From assembly GCA_025677815.1 (NCBI GenBank), contig JAIXMP010000005.1, positions 372,001 to 436,000 of the forward strand: 64,000 nucleotides of DNA, given 5' to 3'. The DNA comes from Phascolomyces articulosus (Eukaryota; Mucoromycota; Mucoromycetes; Mucorales; Lichtheimiaceae). The notes beneath the pieces were generated by a model. The model was not told the DNA's origin, did not search any database, and saw only the letters and a program-made list of their open reading frames with translations. Positions 41,441 to 52,463 of this stretch are shown here, one piece after another. Positions within the stretch are counted from its first letter, which is position 1; the number at the start of each line of letters is the position of its first letter. A program made the translations under genes and the position numbers.

Positions 41441-43058
41441 ATGGCTTCCCGTTTGCAACAAGTTTCTTCTCACCTTGCTCCTTCTGACAACATCGCCAAC
41501 AAGGTCGGTGTCAAGTCTCCTGAAGATGTCGTTATTGTTTCTGCTCTTCGATCCGCCATTACCCGTGGTCGCAAGGGTGGTTTCAAGGATACTCTTCCTG
41601 AAGGTAATAAATCATCCTAATTCCCTTTTTTTCACAGGGATTTTTTTTTTTTTTTTTTTTTGCAGAAAGTAAAGGAAAAAAAAACGATATGGGAAAATAT
41701 TATATGCTAAAAACCTCAATTGAACAATAATATTATATTATAGAAATCCTCTCTGGTGTCTTCCAAGGTATCCTTAAGCAAACCAAGATTAACCCCGCCC
41801 TTGTCAATGACATTGCTGTCGGTAATGTCTTGCCTGCTGGTGGTGGTGCTACCAACGCTCGTATGGCTGCTTTGCACGCTGGTTTCCCTGACACCACCTC
41901 CGTCAACACTGTCAACCGTCAATGCTCTTCTGGTTTGCAAGCCGTTGTTCAAATCGCTTCTGCTATCCAAACTGGTTTGATTGAAGTCGGTATTGGTGCT
42001 GGTGTTGAATCCATGACCAAAAACTATGGTGCTGGTGCCGTCTCTGCTTCTTCTGAAAAGATTGCTGACAGCTGTGAAGCCGCTGCTGACTGTTTGGTCC
42101 CCATGGGGTAAAGTATATCTTTATATATTATATAATTGAGATGATGAAACGTTGCGGAGAACGGAAGGAAGGGAATCATAAAAAAAAGTGAACGTGATAA
42201 TTAAAAAAAAAGATGTATGCGTTGTAATGGGGAAGGGGTGGGAAATAGGAATGGAAAGGGATTTTTTGATTGGTTGAAATAATTTTACTCCCCACATTAT
42301 TAACTTATGCATAATCAATCGATCAATTTTTTAGTATCACCTCTGAAAACGTTGCTGCCGATTTCAAGATCACCCGTCAAAAGCAAGATGCTTTCGCTGC
42401 TTCTTCCCATGCTAAGGCCGTTGCTGCTCAAAAGAACGGTTGGTTCACTGAAGAAATTGTTCCTCTTGAAGCCACTGTTGAAGATAAGGATGGTAATGAA
42501 AAGACTGTTCTTGTTGACCGTGATGATGGTGTCCGTCCCGGTACCACCGCTGAAGGTCTTGGTAAGCTTCGTCCCGCTTTCGATGAAGAAGGTACCACCA
42601 CTGCTGGTAACGCTTCCCAAGTCTCTGATGGTGCTGCTGCCGTCCTTTTGATGAAGCGTAAGACTGCTCAAAAGTTGGGTCTTCCCATCTTGGGCAAGTA
42701 TATCACCTCTGCTGTTGTTGGTGTTCCCCCCCGTATCATGGGTGTCGGTCCCGCTTTCGCCATCCCCGTTGCTGTTGAACGTGCTGGTTTGAAGTTGGAA
42801 GATATTGATGTCTATGAAATCAACGAAGCTTTCGCTTCCCAAGCTGTCTACTCTGTTGAAAAGCTTGGTCTTCCTTTCGAAAAGGTCAACCCCAAGGGTG
42901 GTGCTATTGCTTTCGGCCATCCTTTGGGCTGTACTGGTGCTCGTCAAATCGCCACCTTGTTGCCTGAATTGAAGCGTCAAGGCAAGAAGCTTGGTGTCAC
43001 CTCCATGTGTATTGGTACTGGTATGGGTATGGCTGCTGTCTTTGAAAGTGAACAATAA
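41441..43058 (+). CDS. POT1: Peroxisomal 3-ketoacyl-CoA thiolase
   Basis: Last step of beta-oxidation: thiolytic cleavage of 3-ketoacyl-CoA to acetyl-CoA and a shortened acyl-CoA. Exons 41441-41603, 41744-42107, 42335-43058; 416 residues. Catalytic elements are Cys 115 in [20 protein letters not shown], His 371 in [17 protein letters not shown] and Cys 401 in SMCIGTGMG. The N-terminus carries RLQQVSSHL at residues 4-12, an exact fit to the PTS2 peroxisomal signal R-L-X5-H-L, which separates it from the cytosolic acetoacetyl-CoA thiolase Erg10. Codon use is extremely biased (GCT/GTT/GGT, AAG), as in highly expressed genes. The first intron contains a 22-base T run. The start is chosen by the PTS2 and an ATTCACAACAATGG context. 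Confidence 0.95.
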
Positions 43059-44702
43059 ATATCACTTTCTATTGGCTACCTAAAACATACTTCTTTTATA
43101 TAACAAAAAATCATATCACCCCCTTTTTTTCTACTTCTCATCCGCTTATTTTTTATAATGTAAATTTTCTTCCATCCATTTTGTCACAAAGAAAAAAAAT
43201 GTGTATCTAAGCTACTTTTTTTAATTGATTTCTTTTTCTTTTTTTTTATACGTTCCAACCCAAACATTTATTATTTACAACAGAACCCTTTTCTTATTTT
43301 ATTTTCACATTGATTGAATAAAAAAAAAGTAAATTGGTTGTCAAAAACCTTTGAAAATATCTTTTATATAAAAAAAAAATGTATTCACGTGCATGTATAT
43401 GTATTATCTCTTATTTTTGATAGTGGCATACATTATTCAGTTCCATCATAAACTCACATGCAAAAAAAATAAAAATAAAAAAAATAAAAAACCAAGAATT
43501 TGTTGATTCCTCTGACGATAAATAATATTGATGATGATAATGACGATAATCAATAATACAATGATAAAGAAGAATGTTTTTTTTTGAAAGTGAGATTTCA
43601 CCTTTTGAAGTATAGATCCATTTTTTTTCTGAATGAAGAAATTCGGATTGGGTCCCTGTTTGCATATTTATTCTGGGTAATTTTCAATCAAATAATAATA
43701 AAATAGGCGCCCAGAAAAAAAAAAATGATGGGGCGTTTCAAATATATTTGAATCTTTACCAAAAACAAAAAATAATAATAATAATAATAATCTATAAATG
43801 CGCGCGTCTTTTTTTAAAACTGTTACTGCATTTATATCTATATTAATATAAACTATAGTATAAAGAAGTATATAGAGTATAGGAAAAGTGACCCTGATCA
43901 ATACTCTGATGGTACCATATTAATATAAACAACTCATTAGAAAGAATTACTCTTTCAGGATAAAAGATGTCAAAAAAAAGTTATCCGACGAAATCTCTGT
44001 GTGCCTCCCAATGAATTTAACTGACTTTGGAAAGATTTTTTTTACAAGAGGAGTTTCATCAATTGATCCATTTTTGGATAATAAAAACAGCACTTTACCA
44101 TAATAATAGTAATGATTTATGTGCGAGGTTAAATGCTTATTATGGTCTCAATGAATTTCGCCACGTTTTAAATATTATAAGATAATAATAATGGATAGAG
44201 AACATCATCATCATCATTATCATTCATTCATTTATATATATATATATATATATATATCTAAACTCCCTTTTATTGACATTATGTTCTGTTTAGAAGAAGT
44301 TCAATATAGAAATAAAGTGTAGATTAACATATTTTAGTTATTATAACAAAAATATGGCTGAGGCAAATATATATATATATATATAATATAAAAAGCACAG
44401 GTCCCGTTACGCAATATATTTTGTGTTGCCATCGACACCGCAAACCACCACCTTCTCCTGGTAACTTGTTCTTCTCCGATCCAACGTCTTCTATCCATTC
44501 AGCCTCCTCCTTATTATTATTTTTTTTTTATCATATAAAAGATCTTTTTTACCAACAAATTTTTCTCTTTTCTTTAACCTCTTTTACTTTTTTTTTTTTT
44601 TACTTTAACCTCTTTTTTCTTATAACAAATTCTACGCTGGTCGTAACCCCTTCCCTTTCATTTCAATTCAATTCAACTCAACTTAAACGAACAAACAAAA
44701 AA
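43059..44702. other. Intergenic with (TA)n tracts
   Basis: AT-rich spacer with (TA)n runs at 44233-44258 and near 44367-44385, and TATATAATATAAAAAG just upstream of the secreted-protein gene, which could be its TATA region. Pyrimidine-rich leader at 44515-44625. No gene seen. Confidence 0.5.
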
Positions 44703-45230
44703 ATGTTCCGCAACAATTCTCTTTTACTTGTTTCAATTCTTCTTATCGCTTTGATTTTCTCGACTTCATTCACTAAGGCTGCGCCTTTGCCTCTTGAGTC
44801 GACTCATACATTGGAAAAACGTGCTAAATCATATCATGGCACTGGTACTTGGTTTTTACCCAAGGAAGAAGGTGGTGAATATGGTGCATGTGGTCCCAAG
44901 GAAAACAATTATTCTATGATTGTTGCCATGAATGCTAAACAATATGGTAACATGAATAAGAAGAGCAAATGGTGTGGCAAGAAATTGAAGGTGAAAGGTC
45001 CTCATGGTACTGCTATTGTTAAAGTCAATGATGCTTGTCCAGGTAAATTCTATATATTTTATATTCACTCTCGTCTATTTTCAATGTATTTTTTGGCCCT
45101 AACCAATACTTTTCATCCTCCTTTTTTAGGTTGTAAATATGGTGATTTGGATCTTACTCCCAAGGTGTTCAAGAAAGTCATTGGTGACATGAACAAGGGT
45201 GTTGGCAAGATTACTTGGCACGCTGTATAA
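44703..45230 (+). CDS. Secreted double-psi beta-barrel (barwin/expansin-like) protein
   Basis: Small extracellular or cell-wall protein. Exons 44703-45042 and 45130-45230; 146 residues. A signal peptide covers about residues 1-26 (LLLVSILLIALIFSTSFTKA), and a KR pair at 39-40 (THTLEKR-AKSYHG) looks like a Kex2 processing site. The mature part of about 106 residues has the RlpA-like/DPBB pattern: TGTWFLP, GACGPKENNY, VAMNAKQYGN, WCGKKLKVKGP, IVKVNDACPGC, YGDLDLTPKVFKKV and a closing GVGKITWHAV. The four cysteines fit two disulfides. It is rich in Lys and hence basic. The family includes cerato-platanin/expansin-like wall-loosening or binding proteins; a catalytic role is not shown. A frame upstream of the ATG is leader sequence, not protein. 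Confidence 0.9.
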   Translation: MFRNNSLLLVSILLIALIFSTSFTKAAPLPLESTHTLEKRAKSYHGTGTWFLPKEEGGEYGACGPKENNYSMIVAMNAKQYGNMNKKSKWCGKKLKVKGPHGTAIVKVNDACPGKFYIFYIHSRLFSMYFLALTNTFHPPFLGCKYGDLDLTPKVFKKVIGDMNKGVGKITWHAV

Positions 45231-46172
45231 AATAATTAATTGTGTATTTTATAAAATGATTAGTTTTTATCATTTTGGATGAATATAATTTACACATATA
45301 ATTATATATATACTTGTTTTTATCTTGTAGTTATTCATTATACGCTCATACATTCACACACAAAACCTCATTATACAACAACAACAACAACAACAATAGC
45401 AAACCCATTGCCCCAATTTCTTCGTGTACATAAATATACACTTTTTTTCACGCTTTATTATTTGTATAGTAGAGAAAAAAAATAACCTCATCATTTTTAC
45501 AACTTCTTCCATATATATTTCTTTCACAAACAATGAATGAACCCAAAAAAAACCCCTCTTCTTTTCCTTTGTATTTTTTTTTATTGTAATCCCATTCCAG
45601 TCTTTATATCAGATATCTCACAATTACAAACAACAACAACATAAACAACATTCATATAAATTCATTTTAACTATCATTGTTTCTATAATGATTTTATTTA
45701 TTCTTTTGACTTTTATGATTGTGATATCATATATAATAGAGTTTTTAATTTAACATTATTTCAATCGATGGAACTAAAAAGTTCAATGGTAAGTTAACTC
45801 TAAAAGAATTGTTCTTGAGATTCTATAATAAAAAAAGCACATACCTCCCTTTCATAATTTATTAAACCCCATCAATAGATTCATCCTAAATGTTAATAAC
45901 AATGTGATATACACAAAGAGTTACGCAAGTCGAACGAAAATGACTAATAACGCTATATACAGATGGTTATCATGGTAATATAAAACTTCCACACAAAAAC
46001 GGTTTGTATTTAATACCGAAAATGTCAAATGAACACGAGTTTTATTACTTTTTTTTTTTGTTTGCTTGAAAATTATTTATTTATTTTTTTGTCGATCGGT
46101 TATTCTTTTATTTGTTTATATTCCATATAGAATATTATAAAGTATATCGCTTGTAAAATAAAGAGAGAAGTC

Positions 46173-46317
46173 AAGATAAACAGTGCCTCCACTCCCAATT
46201 TTCGTTTTTTTATAGGCCAAAGTTCGCACCCACTTAAAAAACGAACTTTGGTCTGAGAACATAGCGAATTTAGTTTTTTGGAAAGCGGAAATTGGAAGTG
46301 GAGGTACTGTAAGATAA
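46173..46317. mobile_element. MITE-like element, 131 bp, with TIRs and target duplication
   Basis: The element at 46180-46310 has terminal inverted repeats ACAGTGCCTCCACTCCCAAT (left) and, read from the right end inward, ACAGTACCTCCACTTCCAAT; about 25 bp pair with three mismatches. It is flanked on both sides by the 7-bp direct repeat AAGATAA (46173-46179 and 46311-46317), the expected footprint of transposition. Inside, CCAAAGTTCG (46217-46226) is perfectly inverted as CGAACTTTGG (46242-46251), giving a nested hairpin. No coding capacity, so it is non-autonomous. A 7-bp duplication does not point clearly to one superfamily (hAT would be 8 bp). Confidence 0.8.
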
Positions 46318-48659
46318 TATATATGCTAATTGTAAATGATTTTTTGAGATAAAGTATATGACAATTGACTTGAAGGGTCTAGACAAAAAAAAAAAGTTGG
46401 CTCACCGAAAAAAAAGAAGCATATTCATTAATGTTTGACCGATAGGAAAGGGGAAGGATTAGAATAGCCAAGAACGTTTTTTTTTTTACCAATTTGGCAC
46501 GAGTAGAATTTCCAAGTTGGCATATACATGAATTATACTTATGACAGCATCCAAAATTTTACTATTTTGACGTATTATTTGAATTCTTTGATATAATTCA
46601 TTTTATCGACCTATAAAATAATTACATATATATGAACAGTCAGCAAACGCTTCTTCAAGTATTAAATTTATCACCCCCTGACAGTCGGTTGTGATGTGTA
46701 ATAATTACATGGGTTAAATTGACTCTTTGGATTTGGTTATATATATATATATATTCGAGTTTTCATTTTTCATTTTTTTTTTTCAAAAAGGTATAATGAG
46801 ATCATTGGTAGAGATCAATTTACATGCGCTAATCTTGTCGCGTATCATAATAGTTGTAACGTTTTATATATATCATGAGAGACAAGAAGGATGGTGTTGT
46901 TATAAGTTTTGCATATAAATCATCTTTTTCATTCCTCTTGTATATACGGGTAAGCTATCCTTTTTATTAAAACAATAGGGACAGATGAATGATATCAAAT
47001 GTTCAGGTTTGAATGGATTCAATAATGATTTTTAACTTGCTGTATCCACGAATAAAAAGTAGTATCTAGGGACTCAGCTATCGATTGTATATGTAGAAAT
47101 ATCTTTCAATTATGAGGATTTGCGTTATATATTGTTAAACAACGAATATTGGCGACAAGCTTACTGAGCGCAACATCATTTCACCTAAATTTATGTTATT
47201 CCTCTTTTGACGTTTTGAGAATAAAAATTAATTGAGTTCATATTATCGTGGTAAGTTTTTAATCAAACGTTTAGGAATAAATGTACTTGAGATTGTTGCT
47301 GTTGGCTGGGACTACTTACCGAAGAAATTATGATCACAAATCCCTGAGTTCTGTAAAAAATAATACAAAAAGTATAGATACCCTCAGACTTTAACCATAT
47401 TCCTTAAGAATCTTTGGATGCTGTCATAAGTATACATAAATTCATGCAACACCAACTAAAAGGGAAATTTTATTGGTGCTGAAACGGAAAGAATAAAAAA
47501 CCAAACATCAAAGTATTCTAATTCCCTTCATTGGTCAAATGGAAAAAGCAAATATTTTATGTATATCATTTCATTTATCATCGTCATCCGGATTCCATTG
47601 GATATTTTACTCGTTTCCCCATTGGAAAAAAAATTCAAATCTCATGACAAAATATATTTAAATTAGCGGAGATATGCTTAATGATTATGAATCAACCCCT
47701 CCCCCCCCTCTCTCTCCTCCCGAATTAGAGCAACTATTTGACCACAAACTAACTAACTACTACAAGATATATTATTATCATGTATAATTCTGCCAAGAGA
47801 AAGGTCAATGTTTATATTATATGAATAATTATTAGTTTTTGTTGTCGAATTTGATAAACTAGAACTACAATATTACTTCTTTATTATATTTTTAAGGAGG
47901 TGTAGTCCCTTTCATTGTTATAAATATAATAACGTCTGGATGAAACTTTATAGACTTTCTTTATAATATATTTAAACTTTGAATTCTCCCCTCCCCCTCT
48001 CAAAAAAAAAAAAACTGAAAACACGAAAGCTTCTTTAATTATATATACATATATATATAAAAGAAGTGCTTCGTCTCAGCAATTCATTAAATCAACAACT
48101 GAATACTTATAAGCAAGCTCGCACAATATTATATTAATATTACTATGATGATGACTTGAAATGCTAAATCTATAAAAGAAATATATTTTCCTTTTATATA
48201 TAATAAATACTTTATAGGAACATTCATCATCAAGATGAAAAAAAAGGAAAGTAGCTTTTATATATTATATTAAATTGTCCTCTTGTTTAATTAATCAAAA
48301 TATGTACTACCTCATGACACACAGAGAATAATAAGTCATAAAGTCTAAAATACCCAACTAAATAGGTTTAATGTAATTTCTCATCATATACTAAGAAGGA
48401 AATCAATAATATCGACAAAATACTACGTATCATCCGTATTGTATATTGCTGATAATGATTACGTAGTATAATGAAATGCCTTCATACATACTTTCATTCT
48501 TCATTTGATAATAATCATCCCAAGTAAAAAAAAAATGGTATAATGATTAATAGAACCCCTAATGGAGTAAGTCATATAATTGATTAAAATTAAAAGAACC
48601 CTATTCTAAGATCCTATAGTAGATTCGATCAATCAAATAAAACATTTTCTTATAATAAA

Positions 48660-49022
48660 AGTGTTTATCGTGGATAATCCTTATGACCACAATGAACGTT
48701 ACGAACAAAAGAATGAAAGATATCACCAAATGTTCCTGAAATAATACTTCCAGGAACATATTAGTACATTGAATAGTTGGAAAACCATAAAGTTTGATTC
48801 GTGACTAAAGGCGTCACGATGATAATTTGAAGCAGAAGAACAAACTCGGCTCATCAGGCGCTTTTATGTAATGCTGGAAAGAAGCTGACATCGTATACAT
48901 GGGCAAGAATATTAAACGATCAAGGAACTATAAAAGATATCAAATGAAAAAAAAAAGATGGAACATCGCAAAAAGGGCTTTTATTACGCGACTTAGAGAT
49001 CTTTACGTATAAGCAAAGGTAC
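48660..49022 (+). pseudogene. Degraded coding-like patch
   Basis: Several adjoining peptides in shifting frames look protein-like: VFIVDNPYDHNERYEQKNER, FEAEEQTRLIRRFYVMLERS, and, in another frame, ADIVYMGKNIKRSRNYKRYQ followed by AKRAFITRLRDLYV and TAA. This is what a decayed gene or transposase would look like. Family not recognised and chance not excluded. Confidence 0.2.
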
Positions 49023-49698
49023 AACATATTGGAGATTGATATAAAATAGTTATGATACTCATTGATAAATAAATTCATTATTCTTCGTTGATGTACGTTG
49101 TGATATACTATAGGATTTCAAATGTCTCTAGGCACAAGTCAATTTATTTAGTTTTTCCAACAGTAATAAATGTAAATTTTAACTTTTGCCATAGAATTAT
49201 TCCTTGACTACCTTGAACTCTGTTTAATTTATTTAATAATAAAGAACTTTTTCTTTACATATGAGTGTAACTATAGACAACAAGTCTTTTTTTTTCTTTA
49301 TTTCGTTTTCATTCTAATGTTTTCCATAAACATTATTGAATGTTAATGTTTCATTAGTAGTTTATCATTAAAAAGATTCATTTTTTATTTTTATACACAT
49401 TGGGTAATATTTAAGTTCGTTATTTTCTTTTCCGAATGATCTCAATTATAAACATTTTTTTTAATAGATAGATAAACTATGTAGTTCCTTAAAAATGTTA
49501 AACTCATAATTGATCTATTCTACTTCTTTTGATATTGCTTTTTTTATTTTGCATAGTGAAAATCAACCAATTGAATTACAGAATTAGACCAAAAGAAAAA
49601 AAAAACCTCGCAGCAGCAGTTCACTATCTTTTTTGTTTGCTCTAGGTTTATTATATACTTTTTAACATTAATCTAAAAAAAAAAAAGGATCAGCAATC

Positions 49699-50084
49699 AT
49701 GTTTTCACGTGTCTGGCAAAAAATGACATCGGTCATTGGAATGAATGACAGTGATGTTAAATCAGAAAGTAATGACGCGATTCAATCTTCAATTCAACGA
49801 TCACAAGGTATTATTGACTACTGTCATTAATAATTACCATAATCCAATTTCTTTCTCTTTTGACAATTCATTCATGAAGAACGTTTCTTCTTTTCTTTAT
49901 TGAAATCAATTGAAATTTTCAATTATAGATAATAAATTACGCGATAATGGAGTACAAATGCGATCAGGAAAAGAATGGAAAGGAAAACAAGTAATTAAAA
50001 AATCAACAAGTAAATTGTCTTTTTTTTTTCATTATGCTTAATTGATACCAATTGAAAATGTGTACGATTCACTCATTTTATACT

Positions 50085-50118
<34 letters not shown>

Positions 50119-52097
50119 ATTTTTTTTAAAAAAAAGACCCCCTTCCAAAGCGTAAATATGACGATGTCTCTAAATATGGTTTAGAGAATAATACTGAGGG
50201 TAATCTATTGATATAAATATACATAATACGCGCAAAGCAAAAATATCTTTACATTTTTCATTTCGTTGTTACTTGTTAGATGAGCTTAGTGAATCGAATG
50301 ACCACAAACGTCAACGTCGTTATCTTGAATTAGCGAGTAGTGAAAGTGAAAGTGAGGATGGGAGCGAAGATACTGAAAGTGACGATGAGGTAGAAGAAAA
50401 ACCAGAAGAAGAAGTAGTAGTAGAAGAAGAAACAGACGAAGAAGAAACAGACGAAGAAGAAGAAGTAGAAGAAGTAGTAGTAGAAGAAGATGAAGAAGAA
50501 GTAGAAGTAGAAGAAGAAGTAGAAGTAGAAGAAGAAGTAGAAGAAGAAGCAGAAGAAGGAAGAGGTAATCTATATGTATTTCAACATATGATTATTAGAA
50601 GAAAAACAAGTAATTGAATGCCTACTTCTTATAATTATCATTATAGGAAGAAAACGACACGGTAAAATACGATACTATTGTCCATATAAAGGATGTGAAG
50701 GAATAAGATATGATTCAATGAATGGAATTAGTTTTCATATACGAGATGCACATCTCCCAACATTTCGTGCAATAAACCAAAAAGATTGTACATTTGAAAC
50801 GTCAACAGGACATGAAATCCATTTTACTGATGGTAAGACAAGTTTGTATCTGGTTTTTTTGTTTTTAATATGAACATGATTGTAATACTTTTCTTTTATA
50901 AAGAGAATTGTGAGAATACATTGCGTAAAGGTGACCCGATTTTTGCAGTAATACGTTATCAATGTAAGTGTCTTTTTTTTTGAGAAAGAGATATTTTAAA
51001 ACGAGTGATTTCTTTTATTCACATATGTATATACAGATAAACAAAGAGTAATATATCCAAGTAATATCAAATTCAAAGCCAAAGTCAGAGCCAGAGCTGA
51101 AGCTAAAGCCAAAGCCAACGCCGAAATTCAAACTATAACCAATGAGACGGGAAATACCACTGAATCAGGTAAAAAGTAAAATAAAATAAAAGGATAATGT
51201 TTGAAGGAGGGGGTAGAAAACATTGAATAACAAAAAAAAAAATGGGGTTCGTTGTATATAGAAAGTGAGAATATGACATTCTATTGTCCATTCAAGAAAT
51301 GTAAAAACAAAACAAAGAGCAATTTTCGTCTGTTCAGTTATCACTTACGACATGTTCATCATGCTGTTATTCCAATAAAGAGCCACTGTTTACAAAATAA
51401 AATGTTCGAAGCACCTTCCGGGAAACCTCTTGTATTCACTAGTAAGAAAACGTGTTTCTTTATAGTAGACCCATGACTATCAAAATTCATCCATTATTTG
51501 TAAACAAAAACGAACAATCTTATATATATATTGATAGGTCAAAAATGTCGCAAAAAAATGAGAGAAGGAGAAGATATTACTGTGATTGATAAGAAAACTG
51601 GAGAAAAAGGTATATATTTATGAACCTTTCAAAATGGGTACATTGTAGTATAAAATAAACCTGAAAAGAAAAAAAAAGAAAAAGAGAAGAGTGACTCTAA
51701 CCAACAACTTTTTTTTTTGATAGTACCAAAGTTTTATTGTCCATATAAAAACTGCAAAAGAACAAGTTATCTCAGTTTTATAGGTTTTAAGGGTCATGTT
51801 AAAAGTCAACATCGAGCTGTTTTTTCAAATAAAACAGGCCGTCGAAGACATATCTTGGAAACAGAAGATGAAGGACCAGTCAAATATCTGTTATTACTTC
51901 AAAGTAAAGTGTTGTTGGCGCTTATCTTATCTTTTTTTCTCCTCTCTCTCAGATTTTTGGTTTTAGATATATAATGTATATTGATATCACTCTCTTTTTT
52001 TTGACATTTTATTTTATCTATAGATCAAGATTGTAGAAATTTATTGGAAAAGGGTGAAGATATAAAATTGGTTTTTAAAAGATTAAAGAATCGATAA
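49699..52097 (+). CDS. Triple zinc-finger-module protein, eleven exons, unknown family
   Basis: Exons: 49699-49807, 49929-50009, 50137-50199, 50280-50564, 50647-50832, 50904-50963, 51037-51168, 51262-51441, 51538-51609, 51724-51903, 52024-52097; 1422 nt, 473 residues. All ten introns are phase 1. The N-terminal 180 residues are hydrophilic and end in a very acidic Glu/Val repeat. Then come three copies of one module: a finger CX4CX13HX4H (Cys 191, 314 and 395; YYCPYKGC, FYCPFKKC, FYCPYKNC) on an exon of 180-186 nt, followed by a 60-74-nt exon carrying ENCENTLRKGDPI, QKCRKKMREGEDI or NQDCRNLLEKGEDI. Between modules one and two is an Ala/Lys/Arg-rich helix. A nuclear nucleic-acid- or chromatin-binding role is inferred from fingers plus acidic and basic regions. 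I recognise no named family. Confidence 0.82.
50088..50116 (+). repeat. Poly-A run, 29 bases, inside an intron
   Basis: An uninterrupted A tract in intron two of the triple-finger gene, followed by more T and A runs before the acceptor. It is the longest homopolymer I noticed in the window; assembly length may be imprecise. Confidence 0.85.
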
Positions 52098-52463
52098 AAT
52101 ATCTTTGTCACTTTTGTAAAAAAAAAAAAAAACGATATTCCCCCCTTCTTCCCCACACGTTATCATTTTCATTTAGTTATATATTATATATATTATAGTC
52201 ATAACTGTAAAAGTAATAGTAGCTTAAAACTACATAACAATTGGTTCTTCTTTTTTATATACATTTCTTACATTTATAATTAGTTTGTTTTTTTTATCCA
52301 CTGTTGTTACAGAAATTTATTATTATAAAACAAATAAATATACAACAAATTACGAATTAACTTTTTTTATTTATTTATTAACCAAGGAAATGGACCAGCG
52401 AGAAAAAAAAAATACAAATGGAAAGGGGGTAAATATATATATATATAAACTACACACGATTAC
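52098..52463. other. Convergent 3' spacer
   Basis: AT-rich spacer between the ends of the triple-finger gene and the bZIP gene. No gene seen. Confidence 0.5.

Larger units (their letters stand above)
45231..49698. other. 4.5-kb spacer
   Basis: AT-rich region between the secreted DPBB gene and the triple-finger gene. It contains the MITE-like element at 46180-46310 and a degraded protein-like patch around 48660-49022. No intact gene found. Confidence 0.5.

Noticed and set aside
42315..43055. 246-codon minus-strand frame opposite thiolase
   Set aside because: Shadow of the highly biased third thiolase exon; the plus strand carries the catalytic motifs.
44421..44702. Long N-terminal extension of the DPBB protein
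   Set aside because: The open frame upstream of 44703 encodes poly-Phe/Leu from the pyrimidine-rich leader; the signal peptide starts cleanly at 44703.
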